Assembly (NCBI GenBank): GCA_950295325.1
Contig: OX485804.1
Span: forward strand, 37,448,001-37,512,000
Direction: 5' to 3'
Origin: Polytrichum commune
Lineage: Eukaryota > Streptophyta > Polytrichopsida > Polytrichales > Polytrichaceae
Length of the DNA stretch: 64,000 bases
The notes beneath the pieces are model-generated. The model did no database searches, was not told the DNA's origin, and was given only the letters and a program-made list of their open reading frames with translations. Below, piece after piece: positions 37,108 to 49,800 of this stretch (its first letter is position 1; every line of letters begins with the position of its first letter). The translations under genes were made by a program, and so were the position numbers.

Positions 37108-37162
37108 TTCGAAATTGTGTGGGCGGTTGGTGTGGTGTGATGGTTGCGAAGTGTGTGATTTC

Positions 37163-37175
37163 AGCAAAGTCATCT
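37163..37175. repeat. Target-site duplication of the 10.6-kb LINE (5' side)
   Basis: Exact copy of the 13 bp at 26581-26593. The host repeat resumes here with atgttttataatgtccgaac, which also occurs at about 41931-41950. Confidence 0.9.
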
Positions 37176-39731
37176 ATGTTTTATAATGTCCGAACGGTCT
37201 ATTGAACTTTTGTTAGTGAAAATTGAAATTATGAGTAAGGCGTCCATGTATTGTGTTACTCCAAATAGCAGCACGCATTAGTTGGGATAATCGATACAGA
37301 TGAGTGCTATGCCATGGTGAGAGGGAATTATTGCATACGAGTATAGGGTGGATGGTGCCAAAACTGTCACTTAAACCCCTAAAGGCTGAGAAGGACTTCA
37401 TGTATGTTCAACCACCTTTGCTCAACCATGTCATTGTGCACGTTTGTTTCATAGTCTCATGATTTGAGACATATAGACAGCTTGAGTGTTATGTGAATTG
37501 TCTATACTTCACAAAGTTGTCATCCATACAAGAAATCCATCATTGGAGGTACGGATTTTCTTTAACGAGTTGTTGAATTGGGGTGAATTTTTTAAGGCAA
37601 TTTTGGAGAGATTTTTCTTGGGTGTCTAGGAGTTCAGCATTGAACGTGAAATTATTTTTGGGTTTGAAAAACATTGGTTAACGTTAGAAATGACAAAGGA
37701 TTGCAATGCACTAAAGTATGTCTTATTTGAATTATGTATGTTATAAATGCTTAAAGTTTTATTGGTAAATGACCTCAAACCAACATGGGAACATAATGTT
37801 AAGGTGATGGACATTCTCATAATCAACATGCATTTGTTGCACATGATTTTGAAGCAATGTTATGAGCACCATCTACCTTACCTCTCATTCATCCAATTGA
37901 ATGCCCCAAATTAGTCTATTGACACACTTTTGAAAATGCAACAATCACAAACTTCTAAAGGGGCATGTTTTTAACATAGGTGAATAAGATGCACCCTCAC
38001 GTGAAATAATTTCCTTTGGCCATAATGGCACACAAGTCAATTAAACCCTTTCATACTCAACAATTCAACTTATTAGTTACACTCCTCCCTCTTTCACTTT
38101 GGCAAAGTTTGCCACACAAAAAAATCAATGCACGTGTCCTTCTTGTGGGCACTTATGACTCCATGTATAACGTTGGCCATTGAATTGGGTGATTGTCTTA
38201 CCCGATTAACAATTACAAACCACATAGCTTATCAATCAAGTTTTAGAGTAGGAATTGAGATGCAAAGAATATAGGAGGTCAAAATGAAGAACTTGTTGTA
38301 GTCATTCCACAAGGTGCCATTTAAGTATTGTAAGCATGATATAAAAAGAAGTTAAAGTTCTCAAGTTGACAACTCACATGTAAAGTACTCTTGGCTTGAG
38401 TACATTCAATAGTCTTATGAGATATATGCATACGTCACACAATGGTCTCCAAGATAACTAAAGTGTACACAAATGACACTTGACATTATTATGCTCAAGA
38501 CTATCTTCCTCTTGCACACTAAATTATAAACACATGACACTTGCCATTAGTTTGCTCGAAAGCATCTTTGTCCCTTGCATACGAATATGCAACATTGTCA
38601 TCTCAAGTATCCCTAATTTGCTACGCTAAATGACATGATGTAGACAATTTTTCACTTTTGAAACTCAGCTATGCTAACAAAAAAATTCATATTAATAATC
38701 ACCAAAACGGGACACGTTGAGATCTCTAGGCATCTAGTTTAGGCCCTTTTTGCAACTAGTGTACGTGACACTAGAGACCATAATTGGTGTCGTGTAAAAG
38801 GGGCCTTGAGCTTTTGCAATAAAGACCCCTCGTTGCTGGCGTACGTAAATAGGTTATGCATGTGTGGTGGAAATTAGGTTCTTCAAAACCTAACACTCGT
38901 GGTGTCTATTTGGCTCATCTCAAGAGCTGACCGGGGCTTAAGTTACAAAGCATTGGTCACATCATCTCCCAGCCTTAAGAATCCTTGTAAGGTAGAAAAG
39001 CAGGGGAGAAAAAAACGAACGGTGAAAATAAGCTGGTTTGGCCAGAAATAGTGTGCTTGGAATTTGTGCCATGTTTTCCAAAGATGGGAGCAGAGGAAAC
39101 GATGAGGAATGCAAGTTGTGTTCATAATTTAATCCCATGTAAATAATCAGTTACATGGTCTTAAAGATGCAAATAAGTCAAACCCCCTACTTGTATAGTA
39201 GAGCCTCCCTGATTTGAGAATCAAAGTATCATACTCTACATACGAATGCACACATAACATTTAACTCAATGGCATCTGAAAGTGATTCCAAGTGATGTGA
39301 AACTTGACCTATCCACCCAATCACTGCATCCTTTTTCATGCCAACACTTTTATAATTAGTCGGTTTGGGTCCACACAAGAATCATTCTACTCCTAGTCTA
39401 GTGCACTAGTAGTGTGCCATTTTTCAGTTCTTGTACCTTACACGTATACGTAGACGAGTCCACGGATTGGAAATGTGTTGTTTTTTTTGGTCACAAAGCC
39501 TTTTGGTAAGTTGGGAGTATTTGCAAAGTCCACTTCCTCCATCTGGCTTTTCGAGCACTTTGCACTTTCAGTATTTTCCGCCAACCCTAGTACCCTCCAG
39601 GTCGGACCGAGGAGCCGACTTTGCAACAATTTGGGGTCGTCTCTCTTTTCATGGTGCATGGGAACACCAAGGCCTGACCGGAGCTGAGGAAAAAAAATTA
39701 AAAAAAAAGTGTGTATAAAAATGATATTAAG
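37176..39731. other. Intergenic host repeat and unassigned DNA
   Basis: The first about 70 bp match 41931-42000, which is the other half of the repeat the LINE entered. Near 37865 the phrase atctaccttacct recurs at about 40525. No gene recognised. Confidence 0.4.
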
Positions 39732-40086
39732 TGCCGTTTACATGGAGGCCAAGTCCCAACTTTTGAGCCTCAAGAAACCGCTAAAAAATAAGGTTAGTTA
39801 TCATTGAAGTTGAACCTTATTTTTTTATGCAAAAATATTCGCGAGACTTGTGTTGAGAGTTGGGTTTAGTTTTTGGCTCGATCCAACTCTAAGCACGAGT
39901 CCCAAGCCTCGCCTCCCAAAAGTGTTGTCATGTAGGTATCCATGTCATACTTGGGATTTAGGACTTGGGTTTCCTTGTGAAGTGGTAAGTCCCAACTTCC
40001 ATGCTCTCAACGGCTAAGATTGCACGGATGGACCTCATTTGACTTGGAACTTAGGACTTGGGACCCCGTGTGAACTGGCCATCGGT
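39732..40086. mobile_element. Possible short TIR element
   Basis: The left end gccgtttacatgg-aggccaagtccca resembles the reverse complement of the right end (ggccagttcacacggggtcccaagtc), about 70% by eye. Internal phrases such as acttgg(g/a)-ttaggacttggg recur. No clean target duplication was found, so this is tentative. Confidence 0.3.
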
Positions 40087-40155
40087 AAGCTTCGTTTGTG
40101 TTATGTGGGCCCTGGGAATCGGATGGACGTGTGTGATTGTTGAGATTCTTGAAGG

Positions 40156-40535
40156 CATGTGGGGGTTATTTGGTTCATTTTTCATGTTCCCCAACTTTCA
40201 CACATTAGACTGACACGACAAAACGTGTGTTGCATGAACAAATATGCGATGAAACCTTTTATGCAAAAAAAATGGATTGAGAATTGGATCTCCCTTGATT
40301 TAGTTATGGTTATCGGAGTGCATGTTTGTTGATTTCTTAACTGGATACATAGGTCCTCCCAATTCTATTCAATTCCCAATGTAGAGCAGTTATTGATATG
40401 TGAAGATGTTGTCCGATCTCTTTGAAACATTTGTGTTTATGGTGTTTTCTCTTTGATCCTCACCGAACCATATACCAATCAAATACAGGGGTCCGAGTAA
40501 GAAGACAAGCCACTAAGATGCATCTACCTTACCTT
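40156..40535. repeat. Direct repeat A (about 375 bp), paired with 45500-45885
   Basis: Long ordered match with the second copy: gttgagaattgga(t)tc, ttagttatggttat, cttaac-ggatacataggtcctc, gcaatctctttgaaaca-tgtgttta, accctcacc-aaccaca. The spacing is about 5.3 kb. The ends lack clear TG...CA or a duplication, so these may be old LTRs or just a dispersed repeat. Confidence 0.65.
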
Positions 40536-41499
40536 TCAATATGACTTTGAATGTCCAACTCATGTGTGACTATGCATAGAAAGAGAACAAGCTCTTGAAA
40601 TTGAATGTTGTTACGTGAGTATCAAGTATGTAAACTATGTAACATATTATGTCAACTAGAAGGGAGAAAAATGAATACAAAGTGAGTGCTTAAAGAATCA
40701 AGTGTAACTAGTGTCGTACACTATCTTCTTGCTCGATGGTGTATACCTAATGTGGGCCACACTATAGTCTAGTTGCACAATATAAGTCACACTATACATC
40801 CGCCCATGCTATACACCATACTCAATGTAATTACCCTCATGCTACCTACTGCGTCAAAGCTAAAATAGAAAAAGCTAAAATAGAAGCACCTATTTGCATC
40901 CGTGAACCAAATGATTATGGCACCTACTTTTCTTCAAAAGTGGGCAACTTGTGTTTCAACATGAACATTGACTAAGTTATTTTAAGGACTAAAACGCAGC
41001 TCCTTGTTTGGAGAGAACAAAATATCAACAATCGATATTGTCCACTTTAAGAGAGGCTTATGTAACTAGGAAGAGGAAAACAAAGAGAGAGATAGAGAGA
41101 AAATATTCATAATTGGTTTTTTTAAATATAAAAATTAGGTAGACTTTGATTCATGTGATCTTAATGACGTTGTGTTCAAAACGTAATTGCTCAACTAAAT
41201 AATATATTGAGTAATGTGTATGAGTTAGGTAAGGGATCGTAGTGCTCAAAGTGTATGCGATAAACACTTGTACTTTGAAGATGAGCCAAGGCTTGTAGCA
41301 ACAATATCTGAAGCAAGTTATGATGTCAAGAAGCTTGACAGAGAGACAATGTTGTGAGACACGAGTGGAAATGTGTTTGGATGTTTAATAATGCCAACAT
41401 AGTATATTATATCCCTCGTGGATGGCCTCCGGTAACTTAACGAATGAAACTTTTTTTCCCGTCATTGTAGTTGCCATGCTAATACATTGATTACCCTAA

Positions 41500-42000
41500 C
41501 AAATTTGTGCGTGTTACTATTCGGAGTTATGCAGTGCTATAACTATTTAATGAGAATGTAATATTCTCGGGGGGTTCACTCCCTCTTATATTTTGCATAC
41601 ACGTGCGTTCGAGACCTATTTATTGGGGGGGTTATTTACCTTGCAGAAAAAGATTATAAGGTGGTGGTATTTTACATGTAAAAAGCTTGAAAATATTATA
41701 TGTGATGGTATTTTACATGTAAAAAACTTGAAAATATTATATGTGATGGTATTTTAAATGTAAACATGTTTCACTATTTTAAAATCCCCTATTTTACATG
41801 TACATTTTTTACAAAATTTATCTATAATGAATATATTGGACCCTATTTTTTACCGCATGTTGTTCTACGATTTTTGCCAGTGAACCCCCTGAGGTAATAT
41901 TTTACCAAGAAAATCCATTTATGTTTTATAATGTCCGAACAACCTAGTAAACTTGTGTTAGAGTTAAAAATGAATTCCCAAGTATGACGTTACTAGTAAG
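41500..42000. repeat. Paralogue of the LINE insertion site, without the LINE
   Basis: tgttactattcggagttatgc...aatgagaatgtaat at 41510-41560 matches 26522-26571. aaccaag-aaatccatttatgttttataatgtccgaac at about 41903-41940 matches the sequence spanning the LINE junction (26577-26593 joined to 37176 on). It is interrupted by the MITE at 41566-41893. Confidence 0.75.
41566..41893. mobile_element. 328-bp hAT-like MITE
   Basis: Terminal inverted repeats: the left end ctcggggggttcact and the reverse complement of the right end ctcagggggttcact, one mismatch in 15. An exact 8-bp duplication GTAATATT flanks it (41558-41565 and 41894-41901); 8 bp is the size made by hAT transposases. No coding capacity. 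Inside are about 2.5 copies of a 41-bp unit starting at 41666, 41707 and 41748 (ggtattttacatgtaaaaa). Confidence 0.85.
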
Positions 42001-45000
42001 AAATATTTAGAATATAAATTTCCGTTGATTAGAATTAAGATGTTAATCATCTAAAACTATAATTCTCATTGATTTTGCACTTTGTGAAATAATATAATTT
42101 CCATCAAAGTTGCATGGGTAGGATGGGTATGTGCAAAGATTTTTGCATGTGTATATTGTGGGCCACACTAAAAGTGCAACGAAGGGTAAGTCACACTACA
42201 AGCATGCCCACAAAATTTACAATAAACAATATAGCAAGTCATACAAGATAAAGAATGAACTCAAAGTCTCAATTAAGTATGTGTGTTGATCTCATCAACC
42301 ACCATGCACCACAAAACAAAGCCAATATCTTAAGGGTCTCAAGTGGTCAAAGTGTCCAATATATCTAGTGCTTGCTCTTTAGTTTTGTTTAAGCACAAAT
42401 TGTACACATTTGGTTGTAGAAGGAAATCATAATTAGACCTACCAAGAAAAAAGTTCCTATCACATGTTTCCCTAGACCTTAGGGGAAATAATAAATGATA
42501 CACACCATAGACATGGTCTTCTAGTGAACCTTTAAATGTCTCCTAGTAGCAATGAGGATTCTATTTGGTCCTTGTTCACCACAATAGCTTACATACTCGT
42601 TGCATGACTTGGAATTCAAGACTCTCATGGGGCCCATGCTCAAGGGTTTGACCAAAAAGTTACATCTCTTTTAGTTTGTGGTTGTTCGATCCCAACTTCA
42701 TCTCACTAGACTAATTTGGGGTCTTTAGTGTTAATTTTGTAGCCAAGTGGTTGAAAGACATTTTCAATGGGTTACATGGATGCTACGAATCCCTGGTATT
42801 CTTACAATAGCTTAAACAATGTTTATGTTGACCTCTTCAACTTTTGTGTTGATTCAAATGCCACGTAGTTGTACAACAATGTTGCATTGTAGAGGGCCTT
42901 TTGTCTATGAACATCTTTTATCTACAAATAAATGAACCATGAATCACGACATTGTTGAGATAGTGGGAACTCGTACGTCATTCGTTTGAGTGCATGCATG
43001 AGGAGGATTTAAAAAACAAGTTTCCAAGATTCAACCTTACTTGGTGAAGAACGGCCGATTATTCTTGGGAATGAGGCTCAATATCCCTCGGGAAGGGGGC
43101 CCTTCCATGTGGGCTAGACAACGGTCCAACATCTTCCATTGCTATTTGTTTTGAAAATATATAACAAATATCACGACTAGAAGTATAGTTAAGAAAAATA
43201 GAATATTGTAGTTCTCAAAGGAAATTGTTTGTGATCATCCTTGCATGCTGATAAATAAGTGTGCTAGTGTGGCACTTTCGCTGGGAAATGGTGTGAATGA
43301 TGACATAGATCAACCTACATTGGCGTTCAACCTTGGCATAACGTTATTAAGCAACTAAATGATGGTCTGTTTTCAAAGAAATAGGTTGTCAAAAGAATGA
43401 TAAATTATTCGAAAATTCTACAATACACAATCTGAGCGCTCCCCATAAATGAAGAAATCTTGAATTAAAGAAGAATCATGTTCACTTGATACCTAGTCCC
43501 ATGGAATGCAACCAAAGAGTCCAATATTGTTATGAAACTCGCATGGAACTCTATATAAAAGTTCTAAAAACACCCTATTTTATAAGATTTGAATGACCGC
43601 CTTTTGGCCGCTATCAATAACTTTGACATGCCCTCTCGATAGAGTTAAGATTTGGTATAATGTCTTCCATGATATATATTTGTTTACATTGTTTATGGGA
43701 AGAGACAGTATGATCAATAGTTGCAGTGAATGGATTTAACTCTACGATTCCAAACACCTCAAAATATTGAATTCCACTTTAAATAGGAAAACTTTGGATG
43801 AAAAGAGATGATTATATAAAAACAAAGTTGAATGGTTTAGATTCGATTTCAATCAGACTTCCAACTCAGTGCCCTCTATATGATGCATTCTTGAATTTTT
43901 ATTTTTTATTTAAAAAAAATCCAACCAAATATTATTTTGAATGCTCATATCAACAAATGTAGGTTGTTTATAAGACGGGCTTTCCCACATAGGATGGGCT
44001 TTCCCAAAAAGCGGCTATGAAAGCGGAGGAAAAACAATGATCTCTTATTGGTCTTCGATTCATATAACCATATAAGCCATGAGGAGGAAGCACCACTTTT
44101 ATGTGAATTTGAAGTGATATGTGAATAGTTGCCCATAATGAGTAAGGGAGATGACTCCCAAGGAGGTTAGTTATTGTAGCACGTGATTGTGTGTACATAT
44201 ACAAGATAACAACCTTCTTTACAAAGACTTCTCCTTTTGCACTAATACATTTGTAAGAATATTTTGCACTTGGACACTTTGGTTAAAAGGAATTCACTTT
44301 TGATTGATGTGGACAAACCCCCAACCCTCTTTTGCAAAATGTTAGTTTGGCATGGGAGGCACATGTTCTTCCTTCCCTTGGTTGGCAATGTCAAGGCGAG
44401 ACATGACCTTTGTAATCTCTTTGAGTTGCACCTCAATTTTCATAATACATATCTAAATCACATGATGTGAAGATTTATGAACTTGTAAACATAATGGCTC
44501 CTTGTAAACATGTCTAGGCTCTCCAGTGCTCAAATTGTCACATTACAAGTGATCTTATCTTACACAAGAAGGGAAGAATACAAGGTGTTCAAGTTCAAGG
44601 ACTTGCACCACTTAAAAGATGGTGGTTTGGGTGCTCGCATTTTGTGCTTCATGACATAATTCCAACATGCATAATTTTTGTACAATAAGTATATATTGAT
44701 CATGGGTATGTACGTCACATGGGATATGATACAAGCAGTGGTTTTAGGTTGCCTACAAACTAAACTATAAACCTGTGTGATTAAAACAATGGCTTGAGTC
44801 TTAATGTTGCAACAAGGTGCCCATGGCATCTATTTTAGTTAGAAATGGCAAAGAACACGAGGCTTAGCAATATTGAAAATAAGGACCCTGAGTGGGGCCC
44901 TTAATGCCATGTCTAAGGGCCTCACCACACTAAAAACATGGTCTTGTTTTTTGGAACTTTCCAGGACAACATGACCTTCCATGTATCCTCGAAGATGATG

Positions 45001-45495
45001 GCAACCTAACCTTTCACGCAATTCAACAATGAGTGTGATTTCTAAGAAACATAATGTCCTTTGGGAAAGCCAAAGAAAAATTATGTGAAGTTAGATGCCC
45101 TATCAAAACAAAAAGAACATAGGACCATGTCTTTGTGAGAATAATTATACTTGCCATTTTTATGCAACAAACTTATTGTAAGGTAGAAGCACTTGAAACC
45201 AAGACAACCCCAAAACCAACACCCTCAAAATCTTGCACAATAAGTACACATTGATTTGAGAATGTTCACCATGTGAACATCAGGACCTCTGGATGGTTTT
45301 GGGTGCCAACACAAATTTTGCTTCACAAATTTGTATTTATTTCAATATTGGGGAAAGAAAACAAAACTAGCATTTTAATGAATTTATTAATTTATTTTCC
45401 ATCCTACATGGGAACATGTATATATTTTTGGGTTCATACAACTGACATATTTATGCCAAATACCTTAACTTCTCGGTTTAAGGTGCTCCTACCTT
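42001..45495. other. Intergenic, no gene seen
   Basis: AT-rich DNA with scattered short reading frames that match nothing I recognise. Probably old repeats. Confidence 0.4.
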
Positions 45496-45499
45496 AAGG

Positions 45500-45885
45500 T
45501 ATGTGGGTATTAATTAGTTCATTTGTCATGTTCTCCAACTTCTATCGATTAGATGGACGCAACAAAACTCGTGTTTCATTAGCAAATCTATGATGAAGCA
45601 TCAACAATAATCGGGTTGAGAATTGGATTTCCCCTTATTTAGTTATGGTTATTGAAAGCGCATAGTTGTTGACTCCTTAACTCAATACATAGGTCCTCTC
45701 AATTGTGTTCACTATTGAGTGCACATTAGTTACTAATATTCAAATACATAGTGCAATCTCTTTCAAAACATGTGTCTTTATGGTGGATGCTCTTTGACCC
45801 TCACCAAACCACATGTATACCAATCAAATAATCAAGGTCCAATTAAGAAGAGGAACTAATACCACCTGCATACCTTAGTCATTTA
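45500..45885. repeat. Direct repeat A, second copy
   Basis: Pairs with 40156-40535 in the same orientation, at roughly 75-80% identity by eye. See that entry. Confidence 0.65.
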
Positions 45886-46540
45886 TGAATTCAAGAAAAG
45901 TAAAACTCATTAACCCCTGACTTCCCACACCCAACTTCCCTCAAATCTGGCCAATTTTAGCCACCGTAGCTAATGATCTAATTGTTTTTTAACAAATCCA
46001 ATTGTATAGATGTTTTTAGATTAGATGCAGCCACTCACAACCCAAATTTAAAAAGTTGAAGTTCATTTGTGTAGGAGATTATAGTAGGAATGCCAATAAC
46101 GGTCTTGGGGGGGGGGGGGGGGCAACAATTAAGAAATGAAAGTAGGGTTGGTTTTTTTTTTAATTTTTAATTTTTATCAAACCTCCACTTAAATCATCTC
46201 CAAATGAGAAAATAGTACCCTCATTCAAAAGAGGGGCAATATACATATTCAAACCAACTCACAAATCTTGAAACTATTATTTTGTGATCTTTTGGGAAGC
46301 TTTGCAAATTGAGACAACAATGTCACAACTATGCACACTCCGCCAACACATGTCCGACTAAAATTCTAACGGTAGATGTTTAAGATATGATGTGTGTTAA
46401 GTGTCATAAAAATTTGCAGATTAAGTGAGAATCATTTGCACATACAGATCAACAAAGAAAGCAGTTTAAGATATGCTAAATAGCATAACCAGTGTAGTGT
46501 CAAAGGGGTCAAAGGGAAAACTGCTGACGACCAGAGTATG
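45886..46540. other. Upstream flank of the pyruvate kinase gene
   Basis: AT-rich with a long G run (about 17 G) at about 46106-46122. No gene. Confidence 0.4.
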
Positions 46541-46895
46541 GTCGCCTAGGACATGAGGGGTTAGAAATGTGTTTGCGAAAGGCCGTCGCCGACGTCGAAG
46601 GTCCGCAGTAAGCTCACCGTAAGTGAGGCTGGGGTCCCGTCCCTAGTGGGCCCCGCCAGGGCAGTTCTGGGCAGGGGCGGGCAGACCGGGCCAAAAGTTG
46701 GCCCCTGCCCGGCCCCAACAGGCAAAGGCTGCTGTGCGAGGCGAAGTGACCTAGACTCTACCCAGCAGGCTGCAGCAAGCTGCGTCCTGCTTCTCCTTGT
46801 GTCGCTCTCGCCGTGTGTTTTGAGGCCTCGCCTCATTCCCTTGCTAGTCTGCGAGGGTTGTTAGGAGCATCTGCTAGTTTAGTTTCAAGGGAGCC
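46541..46895 (+). promoter_or_regulatory. GC-rich promoter/5' leader of pyruvate kinase
   Basis: Composition changes sharply to GC-rich about 350 bp before the ATG and contains CpG-rich stretches (46580-46720). This fits a core promoter and 5' UTR. No unambiguous TATA box or initiator could be assigned. Confidence 0.45.
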
Positions 46896-49800
46896 ATGGC
46901 CACCAAGATCGAAATTTCCACCATCCTGGGTCACGCGCCCGACGATGGACGCACCAAGATCGCCAAGACCAAGATCATCTGCACTCTGGGGCCCAAGTCC
47001 CGCGAGGTTCCCATCCTAGAGAAGCTGTTGCGGGCGGGTATGAACGTTGCGAGGTTCAACTTCTCCCATGGCTCCTTCGAGTACCAGCAATACACTTTGG
47101 ATAATCTGCGCAGGGCTATGCACAATACGCAGTTGATGTGTGCCGTGCTTTTAGATACCAAGGTACTCCTCCTCCTTCTCCTCCTCCTCCTGCCACTACT
47201 CTCTCGCATCTTTCCACCTTGTCTTGGTTTTAGGGATCTGGAGGAGTGTATGAGCCCAGCTCTTTGCTTTGCAGAGCGAAAGTATGCATAGATTGTGGCT
47301 CTTTGGTTCTTCCAATTTCTTAACATTCTCGTGCTTCCTGCTCAGATTTTTTTTGAATTTTTTTAAAGGTCTAGTTGGTCGTATGGACCAGAAATTTGGA
47401 CAGGTTAGTTGAACGTTGGGAAACCCATCAGAGGTGAAGTATGGTTGGATTGTAAATTTTGGTTTTTTGACTGGTTCTAGGTTCATTGCAAGTGCATACC
47501 ATTCTTGTGCTTCCTGCTCAGTAATTGTTTTCTTGGGGTCTAGTTGTCCACATGGACTAGAATTTTGGGCAGGTCAGTTGAAGGGTAGTAAAGCCATCAG
47601 AGGGGGAAGTATGGATAGATTATGTGTTTTGGTTTGTGTGTTAGCTTTTGGTTCCTTGCAAGTGCATATGATTCTTGTTCTACCTGCTTAGGACATCTTT
47701 TTTTGGATTGGGATTGACATAGGGGCCAGAAATTTGGGCAGGTTAGTTGATGTGTGGGAAAGTTATCAGGGGAAAAAAATGGATAGAGTGTGGGGTTTGG
47801 TTCTCTTGGTTCCTTGTGATTGCATGTCAGTCTTGTGCTACCTGCTTAGCAATTGTTTTTTTGGGTTTGGATTGCTACAGGGACCAGAAATTCGTACAGG
47901 TCAGTTGAAGGATGGGAAACCAATCAAGCTCGTGCGTGACAAGGAAATCTGGATCACCACAGACTACAGCCACTTGGGTGACGAGGAAATGATTTGCATG
48001 AGCTATGCAAAGCTGGCAGTGGACTTGCAGCCCGGTAACACGATTTTGTGCTCAGATGGAAGCATTACCATGACAGTCTTGGAGTGTGACACAGTTAAGA
48101 ATAAGGTGAGATGCAGGTGTGAGAACACGGCAATGCTCGGGGAGAAGAAGAATGTCAACTTGCCTGGGATTATTGTCGACTTGCCAACCATCACCCAGAA
48201 GGATATCGATGATATCATGTTGTGGGGTGTTCCCAATAATATTGACTTCATTGCTGCATCTTTTGTCCGCAAAGGTGAGGATGTGAAGAAAATCAAGGCA
48301 CTTCTTGGACCACATGCAAAGAGAATCCAGATTATCTCCAAGGTGGGTTTTCTGGTTGCTACCTGTGAACCTTCATGAACTTACCTCCTAGTAAAGTGGT
48401 AGGCGAGCATCTCCTGGATGATGTTGGGAGATCTGTAAGGGATTGTCTAGAGTTTTTTAAGTTGTGTATTTTGTTATATTGGAAGGGGTTCAGTATCTCA
48501 GGGCGTATAGGAGACTTCTAGTTGAAGTCATGTACAGCAGGTGACTGCATTGACAAAGTACATCAGATGATTTCCCTCCTTTGGATTTATGCTAGAAATG
48601 AGGAAGTTCATTGCAAAAATGCAGGAGTTGGATAATTTGTTGACAAGACAAGACTGGAACTTGTGCAACCTTGCAAAATTTTAAATAGCGAGTTGTTGGC
48701 CATTTTTCATCATTAGATTAAATCACTCTGATTGAAAATCCCTGCAGGTTGAGAACCAGGAAGGTCTTGTGAACTTCGATGAAATTTTGAGGGAGACTGA
48801 TGGAGTCATGGTTGCAAGAGGTGACTTGGGTATGGAGATTCCAACTGAGAAAATCTTTTTGGCACAAAAGATGATGATATACAAGTGCAACTCTGCAGGA
48901 AAGCCAGTGGTGACTGCTACGCAGATGCTCGAGTCCATGATCAAGTCACCCCGTCCTACTCGTGCTGAAGCTACTGATGTGGCCAATGCTGTTCTAGATG
49001 GTACTGATTGTGTGATGCTTAGTGGAGAAACTGCAAACGGCGCTTACCCAGACCTGGCAGTAAGTCACCCGTTACTAAGTCTTTTAGAAGGAAAGAGATC
49101 CTCGCTGCAGTCAGTCAGTAGAAGTTTTGGTATTCCGTAGATGTTGCAGTCATCAAAGCTATTGTTTATGGCAAAGTAGTGGTTAGACTGTCCATACTTT
49201 CCAAATACTTATAGACTGAAGTCCTCTCTAAGGTAGAGGGAAGCATGTGTGTGAAATAACCTGAAATCGTTCAATGCTTCTAAAATCTAAGTTGGTAAGA
49301 ATGGATAGTGACCTTGATTACATGGGTCTTCGATGGTCATCAGCCAAGGAGAGTCAGTAGGTAGGCAGCATTGAGAAGTATGATCGAGAGAGAGCTTGGA
49401 ATCTAACAACACCAATGCCAGAATGCCATTTGAAGCTGATCAAAGAACTGTAAAGGAACATCTATACCCAGATGCTCTGACTAATCTTAACCCTCAGGTG
49501 TAGGTCAAATCAGAATCCTGCATTTGTATTTATGGATTCTGGGAAGTCTGGAGTCCTTACAGGTTCCAATGTGTGTTTTGCAGGTGGCAGTCATGTCCCA
49601 GATTTGCCAGGAGGCAGAGGCTTCACTTGATTACTCATCCATCTTCAAAGAAATCATGAAGTCTGTTCCTTTGCCTATGAGCCCCTTGGAGAGTTTGGCA
49701 TCTTCTGCTGTGCGAACTGCTAACAAGGTGCGGGCCTCTTTGATTGTCGTACTTACACGGGGTGGCACCACAGCAAAGCTTGTTGCGAAGTACCGTCCCT

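Larger units (their letters stand above)
26594..37162 (-). mobile_element. 10.6-kb LINE (non-LTR retrotransposon) with 2A-like motifs and RNase H
   Basis: Reading the minus strand: a short 5' leader of about 55 nt, ORF1 (start 37107), a middle ORF, two 2A-like motifs, ORF2 with AP-endonuclease, reverse transcriptase, RNase H and a Cys/His knuckle, then a 3' UTR ending in a stem-loop and (TTC)n. A perfect 13-bp duplication flanks it, and the unoccupied site is visible in a paralogue near 41.55/41.92 kb. The 5' end lies close to the ORF1 start, so the copy appears full length. It cannot be active: ORF1 and ORF2 carry at least five frameshifts and several in-frame stops. It also contains a 325-bp insertion in its 3' UTR. 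The clade is uncertain; the RNase H, 2A motifs and structured 3' end argue against ordinary plant L1. Confidence 0.9.

Noticed and set aside
39431-39718. 95-codon plus-strand frame
   Set aside because: No family similarity, and frames on both strands are open over the same stretch.
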